64,000 bases of DNA from Agrypnia vestita (GCA_016648135.1 JADDOH010007986.1:108847-172846), one strand, 5' to 3'. Shown: positions 11,299-22,992, counted from the first letter of the stretch. The notes: generated by a model not told the origin, from the sequence alone. Numbers and translations are program-made.

Positions 11299-12519
11299 TT
11301 CATTGTGTATGTATTAAAAGGTGGCCAACATGGATTTTTAACAAAGAGGTCTACAACAACAAATCTCCTTACCGTATTTCATGATAAAGCCCTAGGATTG
11401 GATGCCTTAGCCCAGACTGATGTTATATACTTAGATTTCTCAAAGGCATTCGACCGAGTTGATCCACGATATACTTCTAAAAAAGATACATCATTACGGA
11501 TTAGACCACAATTTATCAAAATTCTTCGCATCATACTTGAAGTACAGGTTCCAATATGTACTATAGAAGACAAATGTTCAACAATTTTCCCAGCATACTC
11601 AGGAATTCCGCAAAGATCAACCCTTGGTCCCGTACTGTTCATAATTATGATAGACGATATACATGACAGAATAAAAACAGCGAAATGTGTGCTCTTTGCG
11701 GATGACCTGAAAATTTATGCTAAGATTACGACTATGCGTGAATGTATTAATTTAAAAACTTAGATGCGTTAGTGGACTGGACTAAGAAGAACAATCTGCA
11801 TTTTAATATAAAAAAGTGTACATGTCTTACTTATAGTCGTTCAGTAACACCAATAAAGTTCGATTATACGATTAATAAAGAAAAAATTTCACGCGTTACT
11901 GAGATCAAGGATCTCGATATTGTTTTTGATGCCAGACTAACTTGCTCAAGTCACATAAACCAACTAGTTACAATGTGTTATAAGCTTTAAGGTTTCGTAA
12001 CACATATATCAAAAGGATTTTCGAATGAGAAGTGCATCGAGAAAATGTACAATTTCATCATTCGCTCAAAATTGGAATATCGAATGGCAGTGTGGAGCCC
12101 ACACCGACGGAAATACATCGACATGATTGAGCAGATTCAAAAGAAATTCTTGCGCTACTTATACACGCGTGAACAGGAGAATATCCTACATTCATGTACC
12201 ATGAAGTACTGCTGAGGGAATGTAACTACCGCAGCCTCGAGTCGCGCAGACAGGAGGGCCTAGTCATGTTGGGGTTAAAATTTTAAGAAATAAAATGATG
12301 CCCCGAACCTGCTAGAGAATTATGCTCTGTTTGTACCAAACAATTATTTGCGAAGTCGAGGTCACGCGCAATTTCATTTCCCAAAATGCAGAACGGCAGA
12401 AATAATGAATAAGCACACCATAAAGCGTAGTGTGTAACTCTTAAATGAACTGAGCGATCATGTCGATGTATTTAATGATAGCATTGAATGCATCAAGCAG
12501 CGGATCGCCTCCATTTAGG
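11299..12519 (+). pseudogene. non-LTR retrotransposon reverse transcriptase relic
   Basis: Broken reading frame with GGQHGFLTKRSTTTNLL, then YLDFSKAFDRVD (palm Asp), then SGIPQRSTLGPVLF (the usual Gly changed to Arg), then VLFADDLKIYAKI (catalytic DD). After a stop at 11761 comes a second frame (11772-11990, WTKKNNLHFNIKKC), and then further frames to a C-terminal stop at 12519. The C-terminal part (IIRSKLEYRMAVWSP, IEQIQKKFLRYLY) matches the layout of the relic at 58072-58680. This is an old, inactive copy of a jockey/CR1-like LINE; the exact clade is not assignable by eye. Confidence 0.85.
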
Positions 12520-12614
12520 TCTAAGATATACGTGCATTGTAAATGGAGCAATCTGTAATGCAAAAAAAATATTAATATCACAAATTTACTATTCATTTTC
12601 CATTCAATAAATAA

Positions 12615-13345
12615 TCTATACCAAAAATAATCAATGTCTGTCTATTACCTATACAAATCTACACCGCTTTACGGATCTGGAACAAATTTTGCATACTGCA
12701 TACATTATTCTTAAGAATCCGGCGGGTTACGTAGTCGAAATTTCGTCCCACCCACTCCCAATGATATATTTTCTATTCAAATCTGAACCTTTAACCGATC
12801 TGAACCAAATTTTTCATACTTATTCTTTAGTACCTATTGGAAAACATAAGCCTAACATAACCCCACCCCAATATTTTTTCTTTAAATATCTACACCATAG
12901 CAGGTCTGACCTTAGTTTTGTTTATTTATTATTTAGAACCCTAATAAAGGAAAATATATGCGCCATTCTCTACTCTCTTTACCCCACTCCCTGCCCAATA
13001 TGCTTCCTATATGATCTGACCCAAATGTGGCATAATTATTTTTTGGATCCCTGCAGAAAATTAAGTCGTCATTTCCTCTCCCCTCTCATCCCTTACCCTC
13101 TCCCACCCCTACGATATATTTTGTTTAAAAATCAACACTGCGTGTCAGATATGACCCAAATTTTGCATGCTTATTCTTTAGGACCTTGCAAATATCAAAG
13201 ACGCAATCTCCTCCCTCTCCCTTTACAATCATCCCCAAATATAAATGTAATTCACTCAAAGTTAATTTTAATTCCAAATTGTAAAATGATACAATTTTCC
13301 CTCCTCCGACAACCCCCCCCCCCCCCCCATCAAACAAGTTTTAAA
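12615..13345 (+). mobile_element. Helitron-like tandem element, degraded
   Basis: It starts TCTATACCAAAAATAATCAA after a host A and contains about five to six diverged copies of the same pyrimidine-rich unit (CGGATCTGGAACAAATTTTG, ATTCTTAAGAATCCGGCGGG and similar). It has a run of about 16 C near 13312-13328. No CTAG end was found, so the 3' end is lost or unclear. The long open frame across it (12689-13414) is pyrimidine-rich read-through. Confidence 0.5.
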
Positions 13346-14222
13346 ATAAAAGGAATGCAATTCGATTATTTTTGTTGCATTGTAAAAATATTATTTATCG
13401 AGAAGTCAAGTTAGTTGTAGCCAGATTTGGTATCCTTGGAGTAAAATTAATAATCAATGAATTTTTATGCTTTTTAAGGGGCTGTCACTCTACTTTAGGA
13501 CAATAAATGTTTTGAATTTTCCTCTTTTGCAATTAATGTTCTCTCTTTCTAGTAATCTGTATTTATTTAAGTGCTTTGACCCTTGAGAAATTTTGTGGAA
13601 ACATGTATGTGAATAATATATGTTTTTTATTTTTAAATTTTCATCATATTTAATAGAATCTTGATTGACGTGTTATCTATTATTAGGTTGTGTTCCGAAA
13701 ATAATATACAACTGTATACATGAATAATCACACAGAACTGAACCAAGCATTTCTAATTGTATTTTACTACTTTATTGAAAAAACGTATAACTGTAATATA
13801 TCTGCATATTCGTTAGACTTGTGTATTTCTTAAACTACAAGATTTGTGCATGTAATAATTCAACTATTTTGTATACGATCTATTAAATAATATTTTAAAG
13901 TTTTTATTAATATTCAGATGATGTTCAGATGATGATGATACAGTTGCTGACAAAATACCTACTGATCGAAATAAAATGGCTAAATAAATTAAGACCCATA
14001 ACGGGAATGTCTCAAAAATGGTTTTAAAACAAAATATCGTAAAAATAATGGTAAAGGAAGAAAACAAAAACAATAAATCCACACGTAATCAAGCGAATGA
14101 TGCCGTTTCATAGGCATTTCATTTGCATGGGTGTGATTGATTTGATATTTAAAAGAGCATTTCATGATTACCTCATCGCTACAAATCTTTTGAAGATGAC
14201 CTGTTCATTCGGCATATTGTCA
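13346..14222. other. intergenic upstream of gene B
   Basis: About 13651-13770 repeats the DNA that follows the Helitron end at 2618. No gene seen. Confidence 0.35.
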
Positions 14223-14291
14223 GGGACTGGTTTTTTTTATACAGCGCAGTAGTATGTATAAAAGTAAGTGTCACACGGATATTTTATCAGT
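14223..14291 (+). promoter_or_regulatory. core promoter of cuticle gene B
   Basis: GGGACTGGTTTTTTTTATAC at 14223-14242, TATAAAAG at 14257-14264, then TGTCACA, then ATCAGT at 14286-14291, about 30 bases after the TATA. Nearly the same sequence as the promoter of gene A, and it continues into a similar 5' leader. Confidence 0.75.
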
Positions 14292-14339
14292 TCTTCTCTG
14301 TCTCTTATCCAGTATCTATATACTAATCAATAGTTCATC

Positions 14340-15621
14340 ATGAAATTGGTATGTATAAACAGTGACGTTAGAAAACGAATTATTATATTTAATGCTGGGA
14401 ATACAAATACAATTCAGATTACAAATTAAGCCACTTGGGTAGCTACACATACATAAAAATATGTCTTTTTAGATTAATATGCAAGAATACAACATTACGG
14501 TAGCAGTAATCTCTTTCCCTTCATATGTTTATATATTGTAAAAGGCCTAGTAGGTTAATTAAGAGAATCATGAATTATTAAGAAACGTTTAATTTGCAAA
14601 TAGGAGTCTATTTAAACATTTCCAGTTCACAAATAATTTAGTTGGTGATTACCTATTTTATATATTTTCTGCGAAAAATCTGCTCCTTTATACTTATACG
14701 ATGAATTTTACACATTAGTTAATACATAAAAAAATAATGAATATTATGGTAAATTTTTGAAATTTTTTTAATATTATATATCCAAAATTTTGAGGCGGAA
14801 AATATGTCCGAAAATATATTTCCACTGCAGGTAACATGTATGTCAGAAATCATTGCTCAATTAACAGAAAAAGTGATATAAATTGAAATGCTTTAGTTAT
14901 ATGTAGTTTGTTAATTAATTTAAATTAGTTAAATTTTTTAGATAATTTTGTAGAATGTAGAATGAATTCCCGTAAAATGTTTTATTATAATTATTAAAAA
15001 TTTAACTATAACTAGACAAAAGGACGTTCAAATTTATGATTTAATTTTTTTTATTAATGAGTGATTTAATTGTTAAAAATAACAACACATTTTGATTAAA
15101 AAAAAAAGTTTATCTAATTCCCGTTCCGAATATTTGCTCTCCCTAATAGCGAAAAATACAAAAATTTGTCGTTGCAGGCATTCTTCTTCATCCTGGCGGC
15201 GTTGGCCCTGGCATCAGCCAGCCCTGTGCCAGAGGAGCCGATCAAGATCCTCAAGTCCTCCTTCGACCTAGACCCCGCAGGAGGCTACAACTACGGGTGA
15301 GTTGTCTGCATTGTATTATATGTGTTGCACGATTGAACAATGCATTCTTTGATTTTCGGTCAAGATTTTCCACTCATGCAACACGATATTAATTTGTCAA
15401 ATTTCAGATATGAAACCGAGAACAAAATCACGCAACAGGAAGTGGGAGAGCTGAAGACCTTCAAGAACGAGGAAGGCAAAGACGAGCAGGGTATCGCAGT
15501 TAGGGGAACGTATTCCTACGTCGGCGCTGACGGCATCCCCATCACCGTGACGTACTACGCTGACGAGACAGGCTTCCACGCTGAAGGAGCTCACATCCCC
15601 GTCGCTCCCACGAGGAAGTGA
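14340..15621 (+). CDS. RR-1 larval cuticle protein, gene B (three exons)
   Basis: Exons are 14340-14348 (Met-Lys-Leu), 15178-15296 and 15408-15621, with GT/AG introns in phases 0 and 2, giving 113 residues. Signal peptide is residues 1-17. The RR-1 chitin-binding domain begins at about residue 42 (YETENKI ... GELKTFKNEEGKDEQ ... GTYSYVGADG ... YYADETGFHAEGAHIP) and the protein ends PVAPTRK. It differs from gene A only at the end of exon 2 (GGYNYG here, GAYNFG in A). Exon 3 has three differences, all silent. A and B point away from each other with about 7.1 kb of transposon-filled DNA between. Expected role: structural protein of soft larval cuticle. Confidence 0.95.
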
Positions 15622-15700
15622 ACTGTCCTTGAAGAACATCACTAGTCCCTGTTACGACGACTCCGCTCTGATTTAAATGTACATATACTCTTTGGATATA

Positions 15701-15706
15701 AATAAA
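15701..15706 (+). other. polyadenylation signal of cuticle gene B
   Basis: AATAAA about 80 bases after the stop codon of gene B. Confidence 0.55.
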
Positions 15707-16597
15707 TAAGAAGAATACTATACATTTTGTTTACAATTTGTACCCACTTTTATAAACTTTACTTGAAATGAATTTTACTATAGTTTTGCTTAAGTGACAA
15801 AAAGAATATGAAAATCTATAAGAAAATACGAAAAAACTTTTTTCTTGAAATTTAAATTTTTATATCAAAAATGTAACACGTTAAAATTTAGTACTCACAT
15901 TGATAATAATAATAATTTCATTAACTACAATATTAAGACAATTACCTCACAAATGAGATGTCGCCTCTTCAAGATTTTATATTCACCCTTGTTAGAACGC
16001 AAAATATTTTAATTGAAATATAATTTCGGATTGACAATTGTAATAATTTATAACATAAGATTGTTCTCGATATAAATTAACTGTACAGACATAACTAGAC
16101 ATAACTAATTGTACTTCTCAGTAGTTCTTTGTCCCCTCTCTGAGCACTGCTCAACTTCATCTATAACTACCGGCATGTAGGTACCTGTTGTTGCTCGGTT
16201 AACAGATTTAGTTTTAAAAAATGAAGCGGGAAGGTTCTATTGTTTTTCGAAACGTCTAATTAACAATGCTTAAGTTTAATCCAGGCAGGAGATGAATAGA
16301 ATATCCGGGAGAGAGGTGGGGAATGGCTAAACATTTTCATCAAAGTTGTAAAATGCAATTAGAAATGCTTGGTTAAGTGTATGTATGGACTATAATTTAT
16401 GGACTCTGTCACTTGTCACAAAACTATCGAAGAATCGAGAACGGCCCAGGGTGATCTACGACCTTCGGTAGTCATTTGAAACATTTGAGAAATACCTAGA
16501 AAAGCATAGAAGCCACGAGAATCTTCTACTAAACACTAAAATAATCCAGAAAGTACGAAAGTATGAATATTCGGATATATAATATCCGCGGTCGTTT
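15707..16597. other. intergenic
   Basis: No gene seen. Composition becomes less AT-rich from about 16100, which may mark old repeat DNA, but no motif was recognised. Confidence 0.3.
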
Positions 16598-18070
16598 TCA
16601 ACTGTCAACGCGAGTAGTTGTTTTTTTTAAATTGAAATTGAAACAACGATGCACGTGTAAGGATTGCGGTGTCGTCTGCGTAGAAGGCAATTTTCGAGTG
16701 TGTCTAGGTATGTCACTTGGGTAAATATTGAACATGTGTGGTGAGAGAAGAGACCCTTGGGGGACGTCCGCTCGCGTGGTTCTGGGGACAGAGACGGTGT
16801 TTGAGTTCATTTTGACAAAAGGTTGTGTTCCTCAGGAAGGACTTGAGGATTCCGAATAATTGAGGGATGATATCATGTATGTGTAATTTGTAAAGGATGT
16901 CTTTATGCCAGACTTTGTCAAAGACTTTAGCAACGTCAAGGAAGATTGCGTGCGTACGAAGCTTTCTGAAATAAATTGGACTACTCTGAAAAGCTGGTGA
17001 AATGTGGAGGGGTGTACTCTGAAATATGCTGTTCGAGAGGTATGACGTTTTGAATAAAATGTTGATCTTGGAGTTAAGTACAATTTTTTCCATTATGTTG
17101 GAAAGAAGGTTGATTGGGCGATGGTTCGAGCAGAAGAGGGAGTCTTTGTCTGGTTTGAGGAGGAGAATGACATTAGCTGATTTTCAGGCTTTTGGAAAAT
17201 AATGAAGACGAAGAACCATGTTGATTATGTATGTTAAGAGTGTGAGACCCTTATTGGGGAAAAGTTTTACTAATTTTACTGGGACGCCATCAGGGTCCGG
17301 GGCAGTTTTGTTTTTTTTTTGGATTTGGATAGGATAGCCCTGATCTCTTCAGGGGTAATGAAGAGTGTGTTGTCAGAGGGTGATGATTTATATGTATGAG
17401 TCTATGTATTCAATGTATGTTTGGTTTGAGGATGGGTGTTTGGTGCAAATTGGAGTTTCAGGCTGTCAGCAAATGCTTCCGCCTTTTCTTCCTCATCATA
17501 AACCAGGCACGAAATTGTGTGTACTGGGGTAATCGGAGTTTAAGTGGAGCGAAGGGCTTTGGATAATTTCCAAACCATTCAATTTTCAATTTTTAGCGTG
17601 GACAATTTATATTGCCAAAGTTCATTGTTGTGTGAGTATAGCGCTGAACGGATTTTCTCTTTCAAACTATTCGCGAGACGTTTCTCTGAGGGGAAGGCAA
17701 TTTATTTATTTCTGTTTTAGGCTAGTATTTCTGCAATTGTCTTCTGGCGCGATTTTGGGTTGTATTAAAGTTTTGATATGCAAGGGGCGTTTGGTGAGGA
17801 TGGTTTTGAGGTTTGTGTCATGGTTGAAGTTATGGTGTGTGCAGTCTTCTATGATGTGATCAAAATTGGTGGTGGATTGTGTGGGTTTAGGTATGTTGAG
17901 TTTAGTTTTTATTAATTTCTCGAAAAGAGGCCAGTTTATATGCAATTTTTTGGGCGAGGGTTGTGGGTTATTGTTAATATCAAGCACTTCTAAGAAGACT
18001 GGGTTGTGGTCGGAATTGAGTTCATTTGTTGTGTAGATGAGGTGTGACCAGGAATTTTTTTTTAGAATTG
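16598..18070 (-). pseudogene. jockey-type LINE relic (endonuclease end plus reverse transcriptase)
   Basis: Minus-strand frames, read from high to low coordinates: SDHNPVFLEV (end of the AP-endonuclease domain, about 17990-18018), PDGVPVKLVKLFPNKG, HRPINLLSNIMEKI (about 17085-17125), FLDVAKVFDKVWHKDILYKL (palm Asp), VPQGSLLSPHMFN and AFYADDTAIL (catalytic DD, 16671-16685). This order is that of jockey-like ORF2. Several frameshifts and stops interrupt it. The 5' end is cut near 18080, where a Helitron-like fragment begins, and the 3' end stops soon after the YADD box. Confidence 0.85.
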
Positions 18071-18089
18071 TGATTTCGAGTGTGTATAT

Positions 18090-18493
18090 GTTAAGGCAGT
18101 GGGGTAAATGGAGGAGAAGAAGTTGCATCTGTGCTTTTAGCAGGATCCTAAAGAATAAGTATGAAAAATTTGTCCCTGTCAAATGGTGTAGATTTTTATA
18201 GAGAATATATCGCAGATTGGAGGTGGGGTAAAGGAGGAAGAGGAAATGGCGCCTACGTTTTGGCAACGGTCCTTAATAATAAGTTTGCAAAATTTGGGTC
18301 AGATCTATCACTCTGTATACCTAGATTTATTTAGAAAATACATTTTGGATTAAAGAGGGGGACGGGGGTTTTCCGCGGGGTCCTCAAGAAAAAGTGCACA
18401 AAATTGTCAAACGGTGCATATTTGTTTACAAATATGCAATGTATTGGAGGGAAGTGTGGTTGACAGACAGACATTGAGTTTTATAGGTATAGA
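18090..18493 (-). mobile_element. Helitron-like tandem element, 3'-truncated
   Basis: On the minus strand it starts TCTATACCTATAAAACTCAA at 18493 and then contains about three units of the same pyrimidine-rich repeat as at 7950-8815. It breaks off near 18090 against the jockey-type relic. Confidence 0.55.
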
Positions 18494-18653
18494 TTAACTA
18501 CCCAAAGCTTTGCCAGATTTATTTTTCAAAATGTCTATGAGGAGAAACAATACAATTTTTTATTTAAATACTATATATATAGAATACTATCTATATATAC
18601 TATACTATATATAGATAGAATATTTAGAACTCAAATCAATTTAGACTAATATA

Positions 18654-19409
18654 TTAGGTCCTTACATATGAAATTGGCGTTTTGCCGTACTGGCAAATTT
18701 GATCTCAAATATCTTCTCTTTGGTTAGGAATTCCAAATCCAAATTTATACGGCTATTTACTCATGTATTTGTGTTTTAAAAATTATAATTCATTTGTTTT
18801 TCCTCAATTGTTTTTTTCTTTGCGTCACTCAGTTTACAAAATGAAAAACTTGAAATATCGCGTTATTTACGAGTACGAGTTCCACCGTGGCACCAGTGCT
18901 GCAGAAACGGCTCGAAGAATTAATGATGTGTATGGCGACGGTGCCGCAAAAGAAAACACAGTGCGTTTTTGGTTCCAACGTTTTCGTTCTGGAAATTTCG
19001 ACCTGCAGAACAAGCCCCGTGGACGGCCGGAGACCAAAGTTGATAATGAAGAATTGAAGGCTATGGTGGAAGCGGATCCATCGCAAACCACATCCGAGTT
19101 AGCTGCAGGCTGCGGTGTTAGTGATAAAACTATTTTAATCCACTTGAAGCAAATTGGTAAGGTGAAAAAGCTTGAAAGGTGGGTACCTCACGAATTGAGT
19201 GAAGCAAATCAACAAACGCGCGATTTATTGATTATTGATTCCCGTCCGAATGGTTTTTTTAGTAAAGGGATCGATGAACTACCTATGAGATGGCAAAAGT
19301 GCATAGATAGCAATGATAAATACTTTGATTAAATAAATATATTATAATAAAAAAAATCGGCTTTATGTTCCTCCAATACTAAACGCCAATTTCATATGTA
19401 AGGACCTAA
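18654..19409 (+). mobile_element. mariner-type element, 756 bp, internally deleted
   Basis: Inverted ends TTAGGTCCTTACATATGAAA (left) and TTTCATATGTAAGGACCTAA (right) match, with TA on both outer sides (18652-18653 and 19410-19411). Between them is one open frame (18841-19332). The element is short for a mariner (usually about 1.3 kb) because the catalytic region has been removed. The clean ends and TA duplication suggest it moved as this short form or was deleted recently. Confidence 0.85.
18841..19332 (+). CDS. mariner transposase deletion derivative: DNA-binding part joined in frame to C-terminus
   Basis: 163 residues from ATG at 18841 (MKNLKYRVIYEYEFHRG). An upstream in-frame ATG at 18763 lies in the untranslated part and does not match the family. 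Residues 1-110 carry both helix-turn-helix regions of a mariner transposase (TSAAETARRINDVYGDGAA, ENTVRFWFQRFRSG, the GRP motif in PRGRPETKVD, and SQTTSELAAGCGVSDKTILI). At about residue 125 (WVPHELSEANQQTR) it passes straight into a C-terminal tail (NGFFSKGIDELPMRWQKCID), so the DDD catalytic domain, roughly 180 residues, is absent. It cannot cut DNA. It could still bind its own inverted repeats and act as a repressor. Expression is unknown. Confidence 0.8.
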   Translation: MKNLKYRVIYEYEFHRGTSAAETARRINDVYGDGAAKENTVRFWFQRFRSGNFDLQNKPRGRPETKVDNEELKAMVEADPSQTTSELAAGCGVSDKTILIHLKQIGKVKKLERWVPHELSEANQQTRDLLIIDSRPNGFFSKGIDELPMRWQKCIDSNDKYFD

Positions 19410-19411
19410 TA

Positions 19412-20282
19412 TTATACGTTGGTTTTAATCGTTTTATATTCGGATTAGAGATAAAATTTACATATAGCGATGCTGAGTACTCGCACATTCGTAAATTGGC
19501 GTTATAAACATTTATAGATACCTTTCTTAGTCTTTGCGGTAATTTTTAAATTTTCATACCAGTTTGAGATAGTTTACAACTTTTTGGGGAACTGTGTTTA
19601 TTTTATTCCGATTCGGTATACACGTATTCTTTTAGAAACAAGATTGTATCGTATACCGAGGGCTACCTGTGCTACTTGTCGAATGTGGCGCTATAAAATT
19701 CAGGGCTGAGGCTACATTTTGATGATATTTCTACTACATTATTTTGTTTATAGTCAATTTTGACAAGTATGGTATCTTTTCTTTTCTGTTGTAGTTTAAT
19801 TATGTTTTGCAGAAAATAACAGCATTTTAAAAGAGAAAATATGTATCTGTTCATATTATTTTTTCCAGTATACAGAAGTCGTCGTCTCAACACTTTATTT
19901 ATTAAATACGAACAAACTTTTTTGGAAGAAAAATTTCAATAGGTACTTAAAAATGTTTTACCCGGAATCGTAAAAAATTTAAACATTTCATTAAGGTTTG
20001 ATCAGATTCTCGATCAAAATCAAATATTACCTCTTGAACTGTAAATTAATAACATTTACAGTTCAAGACACTTATACATGTTCTACGGTTGTTGGGGCTT
20101 TTAACAGGGCCATCCTTCAATATTTGTAGTAATTGATCGTATTTATTTTCATTTATCAACATGAAAAAAATGATCCTGCAACATTTCATTTCACTAATTG
20201 CCTTAAAATGTTTTTAGATTGCACCTTGAGGTCATTATAAGTCTGTCTATCACCATATCTAGGAATATCTATGCGTAAAATT
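19412..20282. other. intergenic
   Basis: No gene seen. A small inverted pair (GAACTGTAAAT ... ATTTACAGTTC, about 20037-20065) is present. Confidence 0.35.
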
Positions 20283-20840
20283 TAACTAACTAACTAACCA
20301 TCACGCCGTTTCTCCGCAAGGGTAGGCAGAGAGGATTGAACGCCACACTCTTCTATCCTGGCACATCACTTTTGCTTCGGCCACATTCATACATCTTCTC
20401 ATACACGTTCTACGATTGTTGCGGCTTTTAACTAGGCCATCCTCAAATACTTGTAGTACCTGATCTTGCCAGGTCTTTCGCGGACGCCCTCTATTCCTGT
20501 TGCCTTCAACACTCGCCTCTTATATTTTCTTAACCATCCTTTCCTCGTTCATACGTTCCACATGACCAAACCATCTCAGCACTCCTTTCTTTATTCTATC
20601 TACCAAACTACAGCCAGCATTGCATTCACTTCTAATTTGTTCATTCCTCACTCTATCGACCAAATATTTTCCACACAAGCGTCTTAGTGACCGCATTTCC
20701 ACCGCATTCAGTCTACTTTCATTCCTCTTTTGCCAGTTCCAGACTTCACTTCCATACATAAGGGTTGGCACAAGAACACCATTATGTACCGCTAGTCTCG
20801 CCTCCTTTGACAGATTCTTATTGGTCATAATTTGCATTTA
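20283..20840 (-). pseudogene. non-LTR retrotransposon 3' end (ORF2 C-terminus plus TTAG tail)
   Basis: Minus-strand frame with NLSKEARLAVHNGVLVPTLM, YGSEVWNWQKRNESRLNAVE, MRSLRRLCGKYLVDRVRNEQ and RWFGHVERMNEER. After a frameshift it continues RGRPRKTWQDQVLQVFEDG, RRTCMRRCMNVAEAKVMCQD and RSILSAYPCGETA. It ends in a short TTAG microsatellite at about 20283-20300. It is 5'-truncated. Shorter copies lie at 23691-23851, 26903-27217 (split) and 30742-31073, each with a 4-base repeated tail. Confidence 0.8.
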
Positions 20841-21120
20841 AAAAAATAAAAACTAAATAATGACCGTGAATTAAGTAGACGATCTTATGGAAAATGTATA
20901 AATACTTTAAGTAAGTGTAAAGCAAGGTAACAAAGATTATAATTTTTACCTTAATACTTGTATCACTAGTAGTGTCATTAAAAATTATTTCAGTTATTTC
21001 GATAACTGTATGGCGACTTCATATTCAATCTGCACCGTAGTCCTAATCTCTATGGGTTTTGTCTTTCGTTGTAGAGTTCTGAACAATTCAAATAAAAGTA
21101 ACCAAGTATTTCAGATTTAA
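20841..21120. other. spacer 3' of gene C
   Basis: AT-rich DNA, no gene or element recognised. Confidence 0.35.
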
Positions 21121-21126
21121 TTTATT
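21121..21126 (-). other. polyadenylation signal of cuticle gene C
   Basis: AATAAA on the minus strand, about 80 bases after the stop of gene C. Gene E has it at the same relative place. Confidence 0.55.
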
Positions 21127-21203
21127 TGTTCCATAGGGTATACATTTTAGTCGAAGCGCGGTCGTGATCAGGGCGTGGGCTTGGGGTCTTCTTCTCTATC
21201 ACT

Positions 21204-22948
21204 TCACTTCCTGGCAACGGGAGCAACTGGGAGGTGCACTCCGTCGGCGTGGAAGCCTGTCTCATCAGCGAAGTAGGTAACGGTGATGGGGGTGCCTTCT
21301 GGGTTGACGTAGGAGAATGATCCCTTGACAACCACAACTTGCTCGTCCTTGCCTTCCTCATTCTTGACGGACTTCAGCTCGCCGACCTCCTCGTGAGTGA
21401 TTTTGTTTTCGGTTTCATATCTGAAAGGGAGTAATATTAAATTATAATAATCTTCAAGAGGCTAAAATCATTTTCAAACGTATAAAACATGCTGCCTCAA
21501 ACAACATTCCGTTGTGGAAAACTCACCCAAAGTTGTAGGCGCCTGCGGGGTCTAGGTCGAAGGAGGACTTGAGGATCTTGATCGGCTCCTCTGGCACAGG
21601 GCTGGATGATGCCAGGGCCAACGCCACCAGGAAGAAGAAGAATGCCTGGAAAGTCAAATTATTAGTATTACATCAGATGTACATAAATTACAGCAACGAA
21701 GAATCGTTGGAATTAATTAATACGTAGTTATATACTTGGTAAAATACAGCGTTCAAGAATATAATGGATAGATTTGGCGTTTACATTGCAGAGATTATTA
21801 TTCATGATGATAGGTTAATTATTATTATTATATTTTAACTTAATTATTTATATTTGAGTAGAATCAGAATTCAAAAATTCTATATTTAAAAAGTAGTCAG
21901 TTTTTAAAATTCAATTTTTAAACTCCAGTAGAGGTATCAAGCTTAATATTATTTAATTTCTATAATAATTCTATCATCATAAGCTATCAACGAATTTAAA
22001 CCTTACTAACTCACTCGTATCATCCATTGATACCATTTTATTTTTAAAGGTACACATTGTATTTATTTATTTTATTTCCAGTTAATAGATGTGTATTTAC
22101 AGGAGGTGTATATGCAGTTCAACTATTTCAAGAATGTAATATAAATATTCTGTATGTGTTACTTAGATTTTCACTTTTTGTTTATGTGTTCATACATATT
22201 AATGGCGCTATTTTTATACATATTCTAATCTTCTTTAAAATATCTATTCAATTGATTCCTTTTGAAACGATTAAATCAAATGAAATAAAAATTATTCAAA
22301 AAGCTTTTCCTAACGATTGGGTCGCGGTGGGCTTTTAAAAAGAAAATAATCACTAATTTTTAAAATCTATCAAACATTGTATAAACCACTTTGATTGTTT
22401 TTAGCCAATAACTTTTCACCAGGGGAGTGCGTCAGAATATTGAAGCTTGAGTAGATAAACAAATATTTTTAAAAACAATATGAAATTGTATATATGTATT
22501 TACATGTCAAAAAAAATTTAATATAATCTGGTAATAATTCTAAAAGTAATATTAATTTATTTCACTTTTTAAAAAAAAATGTTTATACCAAAACTCGTAC
22601 TTCAACATCCTGACTGCATGCACCTGCTACACAATATACTGACAATTGTGCGTCCATCCTAAAGAAGATATAGCGGTATCGAAACCGGTAGATGTTAAAA
22701 ACAATCTATGTTTTGTTTACAAAGTTTGTTAGTTTATTTATATTATTTATTGTCATAGAAAAAAAACTTTTATACTTGAATTATTTTATCTTGAATTTCA
22801 ACGATTTTTTACGTGACTATGCAAAATTAAAACTATACAAGGCATTTTATTTTACTCAAAAATAAAAAATTTAACGTAACATTAAACAACTAATATTTCA
22901 TATAATTATTACACAGATTTCGTGGTTTGAAATTATTACCAGTTTCAT
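21204..22948 (-). CDS. RR-1 larval cuticle protein, gene C (three exons)
   Basis: Exons are 22940-22948 (Met-Lys-Leu), 21527-21645 and 21204-21420, with GT/AG introns in phases 0 and 2, giving 114 residues. Signal peptide MKLAFFFFLVALALASS, mature start near SPVPEEPIKILKSS, then the RR-1 chitin-binding domain (YETENKITHEEVGELKSV, GSFSYVNPEG, YFADETGFHADGVHLPVAPV), ending ARK. The predicted protein is identical to that of gene E. By hand count the coding sequences differ at one silent base in 345, while intron 2 (106 bases in both) differs at about 20. Exon 2 is close to genes A and B, but exon 3 is much less so. Secreted structural cuticle protein. Confidence 0.95.
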
Positions 22949-22992
22949 GGTGAAAAGTTGTGGTGTATTGCTACTGGGTGGGGCAGGGAAGA

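Noticed and set aside
12689..13414. Long plus-strand open frame of 241 residues
   Set aside because: It reads through the pyrimidine-rich Helitron-like array. Repeated Pro/Leu/Tyr-rich stretches follow the DNA repeat and are not a protein family.
18763..18840. Upstream ATG for the mariner frame
   Set aside because: The residues before 18841 do not match mariner N-termini, while MKNLKYRVIYEYEF does.
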